Made by a program: the position numbers and the translations under genes. Source: Prorocentrum cordatum (lineage: Eukaryota > Sar > Dinophyceae > Prorocentrales > Prorocentraceae). From it: DNA of 64,000 nucleotides. Location: contig CAUYUJ010009502.1 of NCBI GenBank assembly GCA_963575745.1, positions 268,269-332,268 of the forward strand, written 5' to 3'. The notes beneath the pieces were generated by a model. That model saw only the letters and a program-made list of their open reading frames with translations. It searched no databases and was not told the origin of the DNA. Of this stretch, positions 1 to 11,120 are shown one piece after another (position 1 is the stretch's first letter; each line of letters begins with the position of its first letter).

Positions 1-1386
1 CGGCAGGGTCCGCATGGCGTACCCTCACCCGATTCGACACACCCCTTACGCGTTTCATGGCCCCATAGAGATCTCCACCGAAGACACCAGCGGCAGGGTC
101 CGCATGGCGTACCCGCACCCGATTCGGCACACCCCTCAAACGTTTCGCGGCCCTGAAGGGAGCTAGCTCTACCGAAGGCCACAGCGGCAGGGTCCGCATT
201 GCGTGCCTGCATCCGATCGGCAGACCCCTCATACGCTTCGTGGCCCCATAGGGAGCTCCACCGAAGGCCGCAGCAGCAGGGTCCGCATGGAGTACCCGCA
301 CCTGACTCGGCAAACCCCTCCTCACACGCTTCGCGGCTCCATGGGGAGCTCCACCGAAGGCGCCAGCGGCAAGGTCCGCATGGCGCTACTTGCATCCGAT
401 TCGACACACCCATTACACGTTTCGTGGTCCCGAAATGAGCTCCACCGAAGGCCCCAGCAGCACGGTGCGCATGGCGAACCCGCACCCGATTCGGCACACC
501 CCTCGCACGTTGCGTGGCCCAATAGGGGGCTCGACTGGAGGCCACAGCGGCAGGGTCCGCATGGCGCACCCGCACCTGATTCGGCACACCCCTCACACGT
601 TTCATAGCCCCGAACGGAGCTCCAACGAAGGCCTCAGTGGCAAGGTCCGCATGGCATACTTGCATTCGATGCGGCACACTCCTCACACGCTTCGTGGCCC
701 CGTATGGAACCGTACCGAAGGCCCCAACGGCAGGGTCCGCATGGTGTACCAGCACCCGATTCAACACACCCCTCACACGCTTCGTAGCCCCAGAGAGCTC
801 CACCGAAGGCCGCAACGGCAGGGTCCGCATGGCGTACCGGCACCCGATTCGACACGCCCGCACACGTTTCATGGCCCCGAAGAGAGCTCCACCGAAGGCC
901 ACAGCGGCAGGGCCCGCAGGGCGTACCCGCACCCGATTCAGTACACCGCTCACATATTTCATTGCCCCGAAAGGAACTCCACCGAAGGCTCCAGCGGCAG
1001 AACACGCACGGCGTGCCCGCACTCGATTCGACGCAGCCCTCACACGTTTCGAGGCCTTCTGGGGAGCTCCACCGAATGCCCCACCGGCAGGATCCGCATG
1101 GCGCACCCGCACCCGATTCGGCGCACTCCTCACACGCTGCGTGGCCCCAATAAGGAGCTCCACCGAAGGCCCCAGCGGCAGGGCCCGCAGGGCGTACCCG
1201 CACGCGCTTCGGCACACCCCTCACACGTTACGTGGCTCCATAGGGAGCTCCACCGAAGGCCCCAGCAGCAGGGTCCGCATGGCGCACCAGCATCCGATTG
1301 GGCACACCCCTCAAATATTTCGTGGCCCCGTAGGGAGCTCCAATGAAGGCCCGAGTGGCAGGGTCCGCGTGGCGCACCCGCCCCAT
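1..1386 (+). repeat. 90-bp minisatellite, about 15 copies
   Basis: A tandem unit of about 90 bp starts with CGGCAGGGTCCGCATGGCG at 1 and recurs from 91 onward to about 1386. Copies are diverged, and the array starts before the window. Each unit has a CACCCGATTCGGCACACCCC block and a GAGCTCCACCGAAGGC block. Because 90 is a multiple of three, all frames on both strands stay open for long stretches and give a 30-residue repeat in one plus frame. I see no start context or known domain and read these open frames as by-products of the repeat. Confidence 0.9.
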
Positions 1387-1904
1387 GTCCGCACACCCCT
1401 CTCTCCTCCCCCTCTGCTTGTTCTCACTTGACTCGCGGTACCCGCTGGTTCATATGGTTGGGCCCTTCGCCAGGATAATGTTTCGCGCAACTCTTTAGGA
1501 GAGGCGGGGGAGCGCACACAGCAGCACGATGACACAGTCGGCGACGCAAACGTGAAGCCACTGAACTACCTCAAATGGCGTGCACGCGAACGGAACTGAG
1601 GCGTCCAGCCACATCGACGGGCTGTCCTGCGAGAGATGGCGACTGTTGAATCGGTCGCCGCCTCGTCGCCGCCCCGTGTACTGCCGCGCGCTCCGCCTCG
1701 TGCTCGCCCGTCGCCGCCTCGTCGCCGGTGCATGCGCTGGCTGTCGTCTCCAAGCTGTCGCCGCTCTCCCCCAGCTCGGTCCGCCGCCCCGTCGCCTCGT
1801 CGCAGCCCCGTCGCACCTCGCCGCCTCGTCGCCGCTTCGTGCAGTGGCTGGCGGCCCCAAGTTTGCGCCAGTCTCCGAATGCCGGCCCGTTGCCGCCACC
1901 CACA
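1387..1904. other. No gene seen; GC-rich with GTCGCC repeats
   Basis: Roughly 1640-1850 contains imperfect CGTCGCCGCCTCGTCGCC iterations that leave several frames open on both strands. No recognisable domain or RNA gene is visible. Confidence 0.5.
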
Positions 1905-2230
1905 CCGGCAAATGCGCAGGGGCGTTCGAACTATTTCGATATGCGCGAGCAAGAGGCCCGATTGGTCGCATGTGATGAAAAGTCAGGGAAACCGATGACT
2001 GTCCTATAAATTCGCATGAGCGCGCGCGCAAGTCTGTTTGAACAACCATGATGCCAATCCACAAGTGGTTTGTATACCTCGATACTGCAATTCCAACAAA
2101 CCCATAATTCTCGAACAATGTTGGCATGCGCGCGCAACGCCGCGCGCGTGTTGACGTTGTCCCCATATGTTGCATAGAACTATTAGGAACCCGTTGTTTT
2201 GATAATTTCGCGCGCACATTATATTAGTTG
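1905..2230 (-). repeat. Dispersed repeat family, copy 1
   Basis: This segment is similar in layout and wording to 3060-3347 and more distantly to 8700-9035. Shared blocks are GCGCAGGGGCG-TTCGAA-TATTTCGA, GGTCGCAT, a run with TTCGCATGAGCGCGCG, a TTTGAA-ACA block and alternating GCGCGC. Copy 1 ends near the TAATTTCGCGCGCACAT at about 2205. Minus-strand translations of the copies share scattered residues (for instance TTSTRARRCARM against TTSARARRRARM in copy 2), so the family may descend from a coding element. I do not recognise the protein. Confidence 0.5.
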
Positions 2231-2384
2231 ACAGAGATAACACGGGCGATTACGGGTATGGTTGAGATGGTACGAACCCATTTTGACATGATAGATGGGA
2301 CACAATCACATGTGAACTTCAATGTACCAGGGGGTGTAAACAAAACCAGGGGTTCCAAAACTCATGTTTGAAAAGAATATATGA

Positions 2385-2395
2385 TATATATATAT

Positions 2396-2466
<71 letters not shown>
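2385..2466. repeat. (TA)n microsatellite
   Basis: About 80 bp of nearly pure TA, broken by single AA interruptions. It is self-complementary and able to extrude as a cruciform. It is followed at 2470-2565 by loosely repeated TGCAA/TATGCGGTGCAA words. Confidence 0.9.
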
Positions 2467-2471
<5 letters not shown>

Positions 2472-3055
2472 TGTGCAATGTGCGTTGTGCAGTCGACGTT
2501 CTGCAACATATGCGGTGCAAACTACGTGTTGCAATACATGTGGTGCAACCTATGCGGCGCATTTAATTTTGAAGGACTTGAAGTTGACAACTCGACTGCT
2601 CGCGCAATTATCCCACCCACCCACTTGCAAATCGGCGGCGATTGCGATGAGTGTTTTGTGCTGGCTGGCGCATGTTTGCGGCCGCGTTGGCGCGCGCATG
2701 CTGGCGCGCTCATCTGCCAGCTAGCTTGGCGCAAGCGACGCGGCCGCGGTGGCGCTGACCGATGGGGACTTCCCAGCGCGTCTCAAAGGCCGCGCTGGCG
2801 CGCGGGCACTTCAGTGCGAGTCGGTGACTCGGGCGGGTGCAGGTTCACGGTGGAGTCGACAACGGCGAAAACGATGATGATGGCGGCGATAATGGTGACG
2901 GTGATGACGAGGCCTACGGCAAGGCCAATGATGGCGTCGACGCTGGCAACGCCGATGACGATGTTGGTGCCCACGCGTCGGTGACGAAGGTGTTGGAACA
3001 AATTCGAAGTGGGCGCGCGGCCGGCTCGCACGAGTGTCCCGCGTACAGGGATCGT
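2467..3055. other. No gene seen; GC-rich with degenerate GATGGCGA-type repeat
   Basis: The first 100 bp are short TGCAATACATGTGGTGCAA-like iterations. From about 2860 to 2990 a degenerate ATGATGGCGAC repeat encodes acidic residues on plus and a hydrophobic run (IGLAVGLVITVTIIAAIII) on minus. The hydrophobic run could mimic a membrane segment, but the repeat origin explains it. Confidence 0.45.
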
Positions 3056-3059
3056 GCCC

Positions 3060-3347
3060 ACCCCAAACGCGCAGGGGCGCTCGAATGATTTCGACGTGCG
3101 CGCGAGAGGCGCGTTCGGTCGCATTCGATAAACACGCTGGAAAAAACGCGCCATGTATTCATAAAACGTCGCATGAGCGCGCGTGCGCGCAGACTGCTTT
3201 GAAGACACATGTTGGTTGCAAAACCATTGGTGTTTTACCCTGTGCTCGCGATTGCGAAACCTACGGTGTTTGCATAATTTCGACATGCGTGCGCGACGAC
3301 GCGCGCGTGCCGAGGTCGTCACATAGTTTTGCAAGGGGTTGCTGAGC
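3060..3347 (-). repeat. Dispersed repeat family, copy 2
   Basis: This matches copy 1 (1905-2230) through GCGCAGGGGCGCTCGAATGA, the GGTCGCAT block, CGCATGAGCGCGCGTG and an AACCATTGGTGTTTTACC block that also appears in copy 3. It ends at TTTTGCAAGGGGTT near 3331, a tail shared with copy 3. Confidence 0.5.
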
Positions 3348-3373
3348 ATGTAAGATGTCTGACAAACGGGGGG

Positions 3374-6120
3374 GAAACACGGTCAGTCGGTCTGTCAAAA
3401 TACGCAGACGGGGGCCACATGGCAGAAGGAAGGGGCACGGTCGGTCGGTCGGTCCGAATAAGCAAACGGGGGCTACGGGGTGGAGGGGCGCGAAAGGGGC
3501 AGGGGGCGGGAGGGCACGGTCGGGCAGGAAGAGGTGGCACGGTCGGAATAAACACACGGGCCACGGTCGGTCGGTCGGTCGGAATAAACAAACGGGAGCC
3601 ACGGGGCGGAGGGGTGGGGCACGGTCGGTCGGTCGGTCCGAATAAGCAGACGGGGGCCACGGCGTGGAAGGAGGGTGCACGGTCGGTCGGCCGGTCGGTC
3701 GGAATAAGCAAACGGGGGCCACGGGGCGGAAGGCCGCGGGGGGGACAGGGGGAGGGAGGGCACGGTCGAACAGGGAGGGTACGGTCAGTCGGTCGGTCGG
3801 AAAAAAAGAAAACGGGGGCCACGGGGCAGAAGGAGGGTGCACGGTCGGTCGGTCGGTCCGAGTAAGCAGACGGCGGCCACGGGGCGGAGGGGCGCGGGGG
3901 GGCGCAGGGGGCGGGAGGGCACGGTCGGGCACGGGGGGCGCGGTCGGTCGGTCGGACTAAGCAGAGGGGGGCCACGGGGCGGAGGGGGGGGAGCACGGTC
4001 AGTCGGTCGGTCCCAATAAGCAGATGGGGGCCACGGAGCGGAAAGGGAGGGAAGGCCCGTCGGTCGGTCGGACTAAGCAGACGGGGGCCCCGGGGTGGAA
4101 GGGCGCGGGGGAGGGGGGCAGGGGGGCGGGAAAGCACGGTCGGGCAGGGGGGGGGGGCAGTCGGTCGGTCGGTCCGAATAAGCAGACGGGGACCACGGGG
4201 CGGACGGGGGGGGCACGACGGGGGCCACAGGGCGGAGCGTTGGGGGCACGGTCGGTCGCTCGGTCGGAATAAGTAGACGGGGGCCACGGGGCAGAGCGGG
4301 GGGGCACGGTTGGTCGGTCGGTCGGACTAAGCAGACAGGGGCCACATGGCGGAAGGGCGCGGGGTGGAGCAGGGGGAGAGGACGGGACGGTCGGGCAGGG
4401 GAGGCACAGTCGGTCGATCGGTCGGAATACGCAGACGGGGGCCACGGGGCAGAAAAAGGGGGCACGGTCGGTCGGTCGGTCCGAATAAGCCGCCGGGGGC
4501 CACGGGGCGGACGGTCGCGGGGGGGGGGGCAGGGGGGGCAGGGGGGTACGGTCGGTCGGTCGGTCGGTCTGAATAAAAAGACGGGGGCCACGGGGCGGAG
4601 GGAGGCGGGGAGAACACGGTCGGTCTGTCAGTCGGAATAAGCACTCAAGGGAACGCGAGGGCACGGTCGGGCGGGGGGGGGGGGCACGGTCGGTCGGCCG
4701 GTCCGAATTAGCAGACGGGGGCCACGGGGCGGAGGGGGGGATGGGGGGCACGGTCGGTCGGTTGGTCGGAATATTAATAAACAGACGGGGGGGCCACGGG
4801 GCGGAGGGGGGATGGGCACGGCCGGTCAGTCGGCCGGAGTAAGCAGACGGGGGCCACAGAACAGAGCGGTGGGGCACGGTCGGTCGGTCGGCTGGAATAA
4901 GCTGACGGGGACCACGGGGCGGAAGGGCGCGGGCGGAGCAGGGGGACGGGAAGGCACGGTCGGGCAGGAAGAGCACAGTCGGCCGGGCAGTCGGAATAAG
5001 CGGACGGGGGCCACGGGGCGGAGTGAGGGGGGCACGGTCGGTCGGTCGGAAAATAATCAGACGGGGGCCACCAGGCGGAGGGGGGGGGCACGGTCGGTCG
5101 GTCGGGTCGGAATAAATAGACGGGGGGCAACGGGGCGGAGGGGGGGGGGGGGCACACATCCCAGCAAGTAGCCCAGCGGTGGTGGCAGGGGGGGAGGGCA
5201 CGGTCGAGCAGACGGGGGGCAAGGTCGGTCGGTCGGTTGGAAAAAATACGGGGGCCACGGGGCGGAGGGGGGGCACGGTCGGTCGGTCGGTCGGTCGAAC
5301 GAACACGTGGGGGCCACGGGCGGGGGGGGGGTCACGGCCGGTCGGTCGGTCGGACTAAGCAGACGGGGGCCCGCGGGGCGGAGGGGCGCGGGGGGGGCAG
5401 GGGGGGGGAGGGCACGGTCGGCAGGAGGGGGGGCAACGGTCGGTCGGTCGGTCGAATAAGCAGACGGGGGCCACGGCGCGGAGGGGGGGGGGCACGGTCG
5501 GTCGGCCGGGCCGGAGTAAGCAGACAGGAGGCCACGGGGCGGGGGGGGGGGCACGGTCGGTCTGTCATCGGAATACGCAGACGGGGGCCACGGGGCGGAA
5601 GGGCGCGGAGGGGAGCAGGGGGGCGGGAGGGCAGGGTCAGTCGGTCGGTCCGAATAGCAGACGGGCGCCACGGGGCGGAGGGGGGCGGTGGGGGCACGGT
5701 CGGTCGGTCGGTCGGTCGGAATAAGCAGACGCTGGCCACGGGGCGGAGAGGGGGGGGAACGGTCGGTCGGTCGGTCAGACTAAGCAGACGGGGGCCACTG
5801 GGCGGAGGGGGGCGGGGGCACACATCCCAGCAGGTATCCCAGCGGGGGGGAGCAGGGGGACGGGAGGGCACGGCTGGGCAGGAAGAGGTGGCACGGTCGG
5901 AATAAGCTGACGGGGGCCACGGGGCGGAGGGGTGCGGGGGGGGCAGGCAGAGCACACGGGGGCGGCACGCACCCAGGCCACACCCTAGCACGTATCCCAG
6001 CACACGAAACCAGCACACATCGCAGCACGGATCCCAGCGGGGGGGAGCAGGGGGACGGGGGGGCACGGTCGGGCAGGAGGGGGGGGCACGGTCAGTCGGT
6101 CGGAACAAGCTGACGGGGGC
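3374..6120 (+). repeat. GGTCGGTCGGTCGG / GGGGCCACGGGGCGG minisatellite array
   Basis: About 2.7 kb of variable units. Each pairs a run of GGTC tetranucleotides with GGAATAAGCAGACGGGGGCCACGGGGCGGAGGGG-type sequence, and some units add a GGGAGGGCACGGTCGGGCAGG insert. The plus strand is strongly purine/G-rich with many runs of four or more G. Minus-strand frames read as proline/arginine repeats (RPVAPVCLFRPTDRPTVPPP). Unit length varies from about 50 to over 100 bp. I see no gene. Confidence 0.85.
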
Positions 6121-6164
6121 CACGGGGCGGAGGAGTGCGGGGGGGGCAGACAGAGCACACGGGG

Positions 6165-6345
6165 GCGGCACGCACCAAAGCCACACCCTAGCACGTATCC
6201 CAGCACACGAAGCAAGCACACATCCCAGCACGTATCCCAGCACACGGAGGCAGCACACAGCCCTGTCCACATCCCAGCACACGAAGGCAGCACACGTCCC
6301 AGCACACATCCCAGCACACATCCCAGTCCAGCGCACATCCCAGGC
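6165..6345 (+). repeat. Short tandem repeat CACATCCCAGCA
   Basis: Iterations of CACATCCCAGCACA and CGTATCCCAGCACACG close the G-rich array. A shorter block of the same words sits at about 5975-6035, so the pair forms a small duplicated module with the intervening G-rich units. Confidence 0.7.
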
Positions 6346-6350
6346 ACGGT

Positions 6351-7015
6351 CGGTCGGTCTGTCAAAATAATGCAGTACGAGATCACACAGCTAGGTATGA
6401 TAATAAGGGATCCTCCTTTCCACCCGCCCACCCACCCGCTCCCCCTTCCGCTCCGTGGTTCCCTCCTCCCTTCTCCCCGCACCTCCTCCCGCTGTACTTC
6501 TCGCTCACCTCCCATGCCACTTCCCCCGCCCCTCTGCCCTTCCATCCCAAACCCCCTGACCACTCCCGCGGCCTTTTCCCCTCCCACGCCCCCTCCCTCT
6601 CTTCGATTACATCCCCGCCCGTTCCCCACTCCCCTTCCTCCCACTCACTCTCCCTACCCCCCTCCGCCTGAGGCGTGGCCGCAGTGGACTGGCTGATATT
6701 GGAGTACGACATGCAAAATACAAAACGCTTCGTTTTACATGGATGAAAAATATGTACGATACAGTCACATATGTAAGCATGTAGGTGTTACATATATACA
6801 TATACACATGAATAAACATCAACCTAAACAAACAACCAAACACATTGTTAGGCCGCTCCCACCGCCCGCAAACACCGCAAGGTCGAGCAGGGAGTCCTTG
6901 ATCCTCATCTGCACCTCGCCCTCCTTGGTCGTCGGCAGGAAGCCCTATGCGCTAGGGAAGGGCTGAGCCGATGTCCTCCTCACACCTGACTCCCCCTCCT
7001 GAACCTTACTCCTCC
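6351..7015. other. No gene seen; pyrimidine-rich then AT-richer unique sequence
   Basis: 6415-6690 is almost purely C/T on plus (CCTCCCTTCTCC-like), and 6691-7015 is ordinary sequence. No domain or RNA gene was recognised. Confidence 0.4.
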
Positions 7016-7300
7016 TCATCTTCCACTTCCTCCTAATCATCCTCGTATTTGTCTCTGCCTCCTCCTCCTCCTCATTATCCTTATCCTCGTCGTCCTCCTC
7101 CACCTCCTCGTCCTCGTCGTCCTCTCATCATCAGCATCAGAATCCCTATCATCACCAACACTAACAACAAGAACGGCAGCACCAGCAACATCAGCAACAA
7201 CAGCAGAAACAACAGCAACAAAAACAACAGAAATCACAACAACAAACGACAAGCAACAACAAACAAACAACAAACACAACTACAGCAACAATAGTCTTGT
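7016..7300 (+). repeat. TCC microsatellite followed by CAA microsatellite
   Basis: 7020-7135 is TCCTCC/TCGTCC-rich, and 7160-7292 is CAACAA with imperfect interruptions. The CAA block directly precedes a partial core repeat, as in the complete cassettes at 9178 and 27485. Confidence 0.8.
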
Positions 7301-7940
7301 TAAGATTCCTCGCTCTTACTGGCACGCGTGTCTTGCATCCTGTACTCCAACCCTCGGTACCCGCCCACTTCGTCCTAGATCGCACCCCCTTTCGGGGGGG
7401 ATATCTTCCTTGTCGGCCACTGACTGGCATGCGAAGAACTCTCGAGCGAGAGCGCCGTTCCTGAATTCGGGGGCCTCTCTGGTCAGGGGCGATCGGAATA
7501 CAGATTGCGAAAGATAGAACGGAAACCCTTGCCGCTGTGACTGTGCCTCCACCAAGTTGCCTGCATTACGAGAAGGTCTCGAGCGAGGGCGCCACTCTTG
7601 AGTTCGGAGGCCACTCTGGCCAGGGCCTCTGGGAATACATATTGAGGAAGTATCGAAGGAGAGCCCTTGTCATCGTAGTTGGGCCTCCACCAATGTGACT
7701 GAATCACGACAAAGTCTCCAGCAAGAGCGCCGTTCCTGAGTTCGGGGGCCATCCCGGCAGGGGGCTCTCGGAGAACATCGTGAGGAAGTATCGAGCAGGA
7801 ACCCTTGTCGTCATGCCTCGGGGTAAATTGTGAGGGAGTATCGAGCGGGAGGCCGCTGTCATCGTAGCCAGGCCTCCAAAGGCACACATCGACCCTCAAG
7901 CCAACGCTCGAGCGGGACCCTCGTTTTCGAAAAAAATTGC
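7301..7940 (+). repeat. Partial composite cassette: core plus AGTCTC-type minisatellite
   Basis: The block starting GCTCTTACTGGCACGCGTG and including CCGCCCACTTCGTCCTAGAT and a GGGGGGGATATCTTCCTTGT stretch matches the cassette core, and is closest to 30955-31070. From 7425 it continues as diverged 100-150-bp units with GAACTCTCGAGCGAGAGCGCC and GTATCGAGCGGGAGGCC words, the same family as the AGTCTC minisatellite elsewhere. Confidence 0.65.
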
Positions 7941-7987
7941 AGCCGGCATCGAGGCGAGAGCACGCGGAACCGTTTCCAGAGATCAAC

Positions 7988-8242
7988 GAAAATCATTATC
8001 TAGAAATGAGCAAACAACAGCAGCAGCAACAACCACAACAACAACAACAACAACAAAAACAACAGCAACAACAACAACAACAACAACAGCAACAACAACA
8101 ACAGCAACAACAACAACAGCATCAACAGCATCAACAACAGCAATAACAATAACAGCAACAACAACCACAACGACAACAACCACAACGACAACAAACAAAA
8201 AACTGCAACATCAACAACAACAACAACAACAGTCATTATAAT

Positions 8243-8307
<65 letters not shown>

Positions 8308-8362
8308 CCATTACAACAACAACAAAAACCACATCAACAGTAACAACAAAAACAACAACAGC

Positions 8363-8420
<58 letters not shown>

Positions 8421-8424
8421 TACT
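7988..8424 (+). repeat. CAA/CAG trinucleotide array
   Basis: About 430 bp of CAA with interspersed CAG, CCA and CAT. It encodes polyglutamine in one plus frame and polyleucine/polyvaline on minus. Flanks carry no recognised domain, so I do not call a polyQ gene. Confidence 0.9.
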
Positions 8425-8699
8425 AGCACGTGGGGACACTCCGTTCTCACCAGTGCCAGGGTTTTCATAGGAGGCGGGCAATACCCCCACTTTGTGGGGG
8501 GGCCGGTTCAAGCTCTACCAAATTTCCAAACGACTCTTCGCCACCACCCACACCCAGCTTCCCGCCCTATGACGTTCGGACACTTCACTTCGTGGCATGC
8601 GGACGACCGTGGCTACTATTCAGGGCCCCGCGGCCGACGACGACGGCGTGCGCGCGCGAAGAAAAAACGAATGTGTCCCGCATGGTATTATTTGACAGG
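8425..8699. other. No gene seen
   Basis: Ordinary sequence between the CAA array and dispersed repeat copy 3. A plus open frame across it shows no recognisable domain. Confidence 0.35.
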
Positions 8700-9035
8700 G
8701 ATGATGGCCCTGGCAGGTGCGCAACCGTTGTTGCAGAAGTTCGAAAAAGTTGCTCGCAAAAGCCCGTTTGACAGAAATGTTTACAAAGTGTTGGGTTTCC
8801 TACGAATCCGCAAGAGCGCGCGGGATGAAATTTCGACAATTTTTGTTTGTTTAACCATTGGTTTTTTGATGTTTTTATGTTAAAATCGCTACGAAAACTA
8901 AGGTTTTGGAAGGATTTCGTCTTGCGCGCGCGAATGTCCACTTTACCTTATTTTTTGCAAGGGATTCTTGAAGTTTGGTTATGTTAGAACAAGAAATGTC
9001 CACTTTAACTTATTTTTTGCAAGGGAAAGCGGGCC
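8700..9035 (-). repeat. Dispersed repeat family, copy 3, with tandem tail
   Basis: Shares AACCATTGGTTTTTTGATGT with the matching block of copy 2, CGCAAGAGCGCGCGGGAT, AATTTCG and the tail TTTTTTGCAAGGG. The tail is duplicated: TGTCCACTTTACCTTATTTT at about 8936 and TGTCCACTTTAACTTATTTT at about 8995, each followed by TTGCAAGGG. The duplication spans about 59 bp. Confidence 0.5.
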
Positions 9036-9177
9036 GTAACAAAACAACCGGATCCGGACCAACCCGTTTTGCCTGAGACTTCCTCACGAAAATGATGAAA
9101 ATGTGGCTGCGGCCTAGGCGCGGCGGGGGGGTCGTGCACCAGGGGCCCCAACAATAATTATTATTTAGAAGTAATAA

Positions 9178-10850
9178 TGTCCAATAATAATAACAACAAC
9201 AACTACAACAACAACAACAACCACAACAACAACAACAACAACAATCAGTTTAAGACTGCTCACTCTTATCTGCCCGAGTGCCATTCAACGTGTATTTCCC
9301 AAACCCTCGATACCCGCCCTCTTCGTCTTCGATCGTACCCCTTCGGGGGAGTATATCTTGTTTCCCTGCAGGCCGGGCCCCGGCAAGCGGCGGGGTGGCC
9401 GCGGACCGTCGGCCTGGCCAGCGGCAACGCTGATCGGCGGCAACCCGACCCTCAGAGGGACGGACAGGGGACCGACCGCGACGACGACGACGACGACGAC
9501 AACGACGACGACGACGACCACGAGCGAAAGCGAGAGCGAGAGCGAGATCGACAGCGACAGCGGGACCACGAAGGGCAGGAAGGGGGCCACGAAGGGCGAC
9601 AGCGGGGCCACGAAGGGCATGCGTATGGGGCCACGATGGGCGCAAACGAACGGGGGCCACGAACGGGAAATAATGCAGGGCCACAGGGAAATGACGGTGC
9701 CACTGAGGGTAGCAACGGGGCCACGAAGGGCAGCGAGGGGCCACAAAAGGCGACGGCGGGGCCACGAAAGGCATGCATATGGGGCCACGACGGGCGCGAA
9801 CGAACGGGGGCCACGAAGAGCGTACGTATATTGGGCCGCACAGGACAAAGACGGGGCCACTAACGGCAGCAACGACGCCACGAAGGGCAGCGAGGGGGCC
9901 ACGAAGGGCGAAAGCGGGACCACGAAATCCATGCATATGGGGCCGCGACGGGCGCGAACGATCGGGGGCAACGAAGGGCATACATATATGAAGCCACGAA
10001 AGGCAGCGAGTGGGCCACGAAAAGCTGCAACGGGGCCACGAAGGCCAGCGAAGGGCCCACGAAGGCCTGCAACGGGCCCACGAAGGACACCGAGGGGGCC
10101 ACGAAGGGCTGCAACGGGGCCACGAAGGGCAGCAAGGGGGCCACGAAAGGCTGCAACGGGGCCACGAAGGGCTGTAACGGGGCCACGAAGAGCAGCGAAG
10201 GGGCCACGAAGAGCTGTAACCTGGCCACGACGGGCAGCAAAAGGGCCACGAAGGGCTGCAACGGGCCCACGAAGGGCAGGGAAGGGGCCACGAAGTGTTG
10301 CAACGGGGCCCCGGAGGGCAGCGAGGGGGCCACGAAGGGCTGCAACGGGGCCACGAAGGGCAGCGAGGGGGCCACGAAGGGCTGCAACGGGGCCACTAAG
10401 GGCAGCGAGGGAGCCACGAAGGGCTGCAACGGGGCCACGGGGGGCAGCGAGGGGGCCACGAAAGGCTGCAACGGGGCCACGAAGGGCTGCAACGGGGCCT
10501 CGAAGGGCTGCAACGGGCCCACGAAGGGCAGGGAAGGGGCCACGAAGTGTTGCGACGGGGCCCCGAAGGGCAGCGAGGGGGCCACGAAGGGCTGCAACGG
10601 GGCCACGAAGGGCAACGAGGGGCCCACGAAGTGTTGCAACGGGGCCACGAAGGGCAGCGAGATCCCGATTCCTAAGTAAGCTGCGAGGGAGTCTCACGCG
10701 CGAGCGCGACTCTTGGGTGCCTGAGTGTCGGGAGCGGCGGCGCTTGAGTAAGTTGCGGGGAACTCTAACGCAAGAGCGCGATTCTTGGGCAAATTGCAAG
10801 CAAGTCTCCAGCGAGAGCGGGACTCCAGAGCGCCGAGAAAGGATTCCTGC
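9178..10850 (+). repeat. Composite repeat cassette A
   Basis: In order: a CAA tract (9180-9247); a core of about 230 bp (9248-9480) with CCTCGATACCCGCCCTCTTC, GGGCCCCGGCAAGCGGCGGG and GGCCTGGCCAGCGGCAACGC; an ACG/GAC tract (9480-9520); GAGCGAAAGCGAGAGCGAG; a long minisatellite of 21-bp monomers paired into 42-bp dimers (GGGGCCACGAAGGGCAGCGA then GGGGCCACGAAGGGCTGCAA); and, from about 10660, an AGTCTC/GAGAGCGCGA minisatellite. The same order recurs at 21474 and 27485. The YR retrotransposon begins inside the last minisatellite. Long open frames here (GPRRAARGPRRAAT repeats) are repeat artefacts. Confidence 0.85.
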
Positions 10851-11014
10851 ACAAATCTCGGCGCACCTTCCTTGTGTACCCGACCTCGGGCGCCAACGCC
10901 CCAACGATGGGCGCGGCGACCGAGCCAGGGCTGCCGCCCCGCGAGCGCCCCGCGTGGGGGGTGCTTTCGGTGACGCGCACCGTCCCCGACCAGGCCAGCC
11001 TGGGCGTTGAACCC
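10851..11014 (-). repeat. Split direct repeat B2 (element 3' end)
   Basis: 164-bp copy of B1. It is separated from A2 by a 106-bp stretch (11015-11120) that is not repeated. The outer edge at 10851 abuts host sequence GGATTCCTGC of the AGTCTC minisatellite, which resumes as ATAATTGTAAGG beyond A1 at 17900. Confidence 0.92.
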
Positions 11015-11120
11015 CAAGGGCGGGCGGGAGAGGCGGACAAGGGGCCGCCAACGACCGAGGCAGCCGCGCACCCAGGAGCGGGTGGGCGGGGCAGAACGGT
11101 CGACGGGCCCGCGCCGCGCG

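Noticed and set aside
390-1346. Long plus open frame of a 30-residue repeat
   Set aside because: It follows the 90-bp minisatellite; other frames and the minus strand are equally open.
2783-3349. Minus frame with a hydrophobic run suggesting a membrane protein
   Set aside because: The hydrophobic run comes from a degenerate ATGATGGCGA repeat and the rest from dispersed repeat copy 2.
7937-8146. PolyQ protein
   Set aside because: Pure CAA/CAG array with no flanking domain; the same tract recurs in cassettes without coding context.
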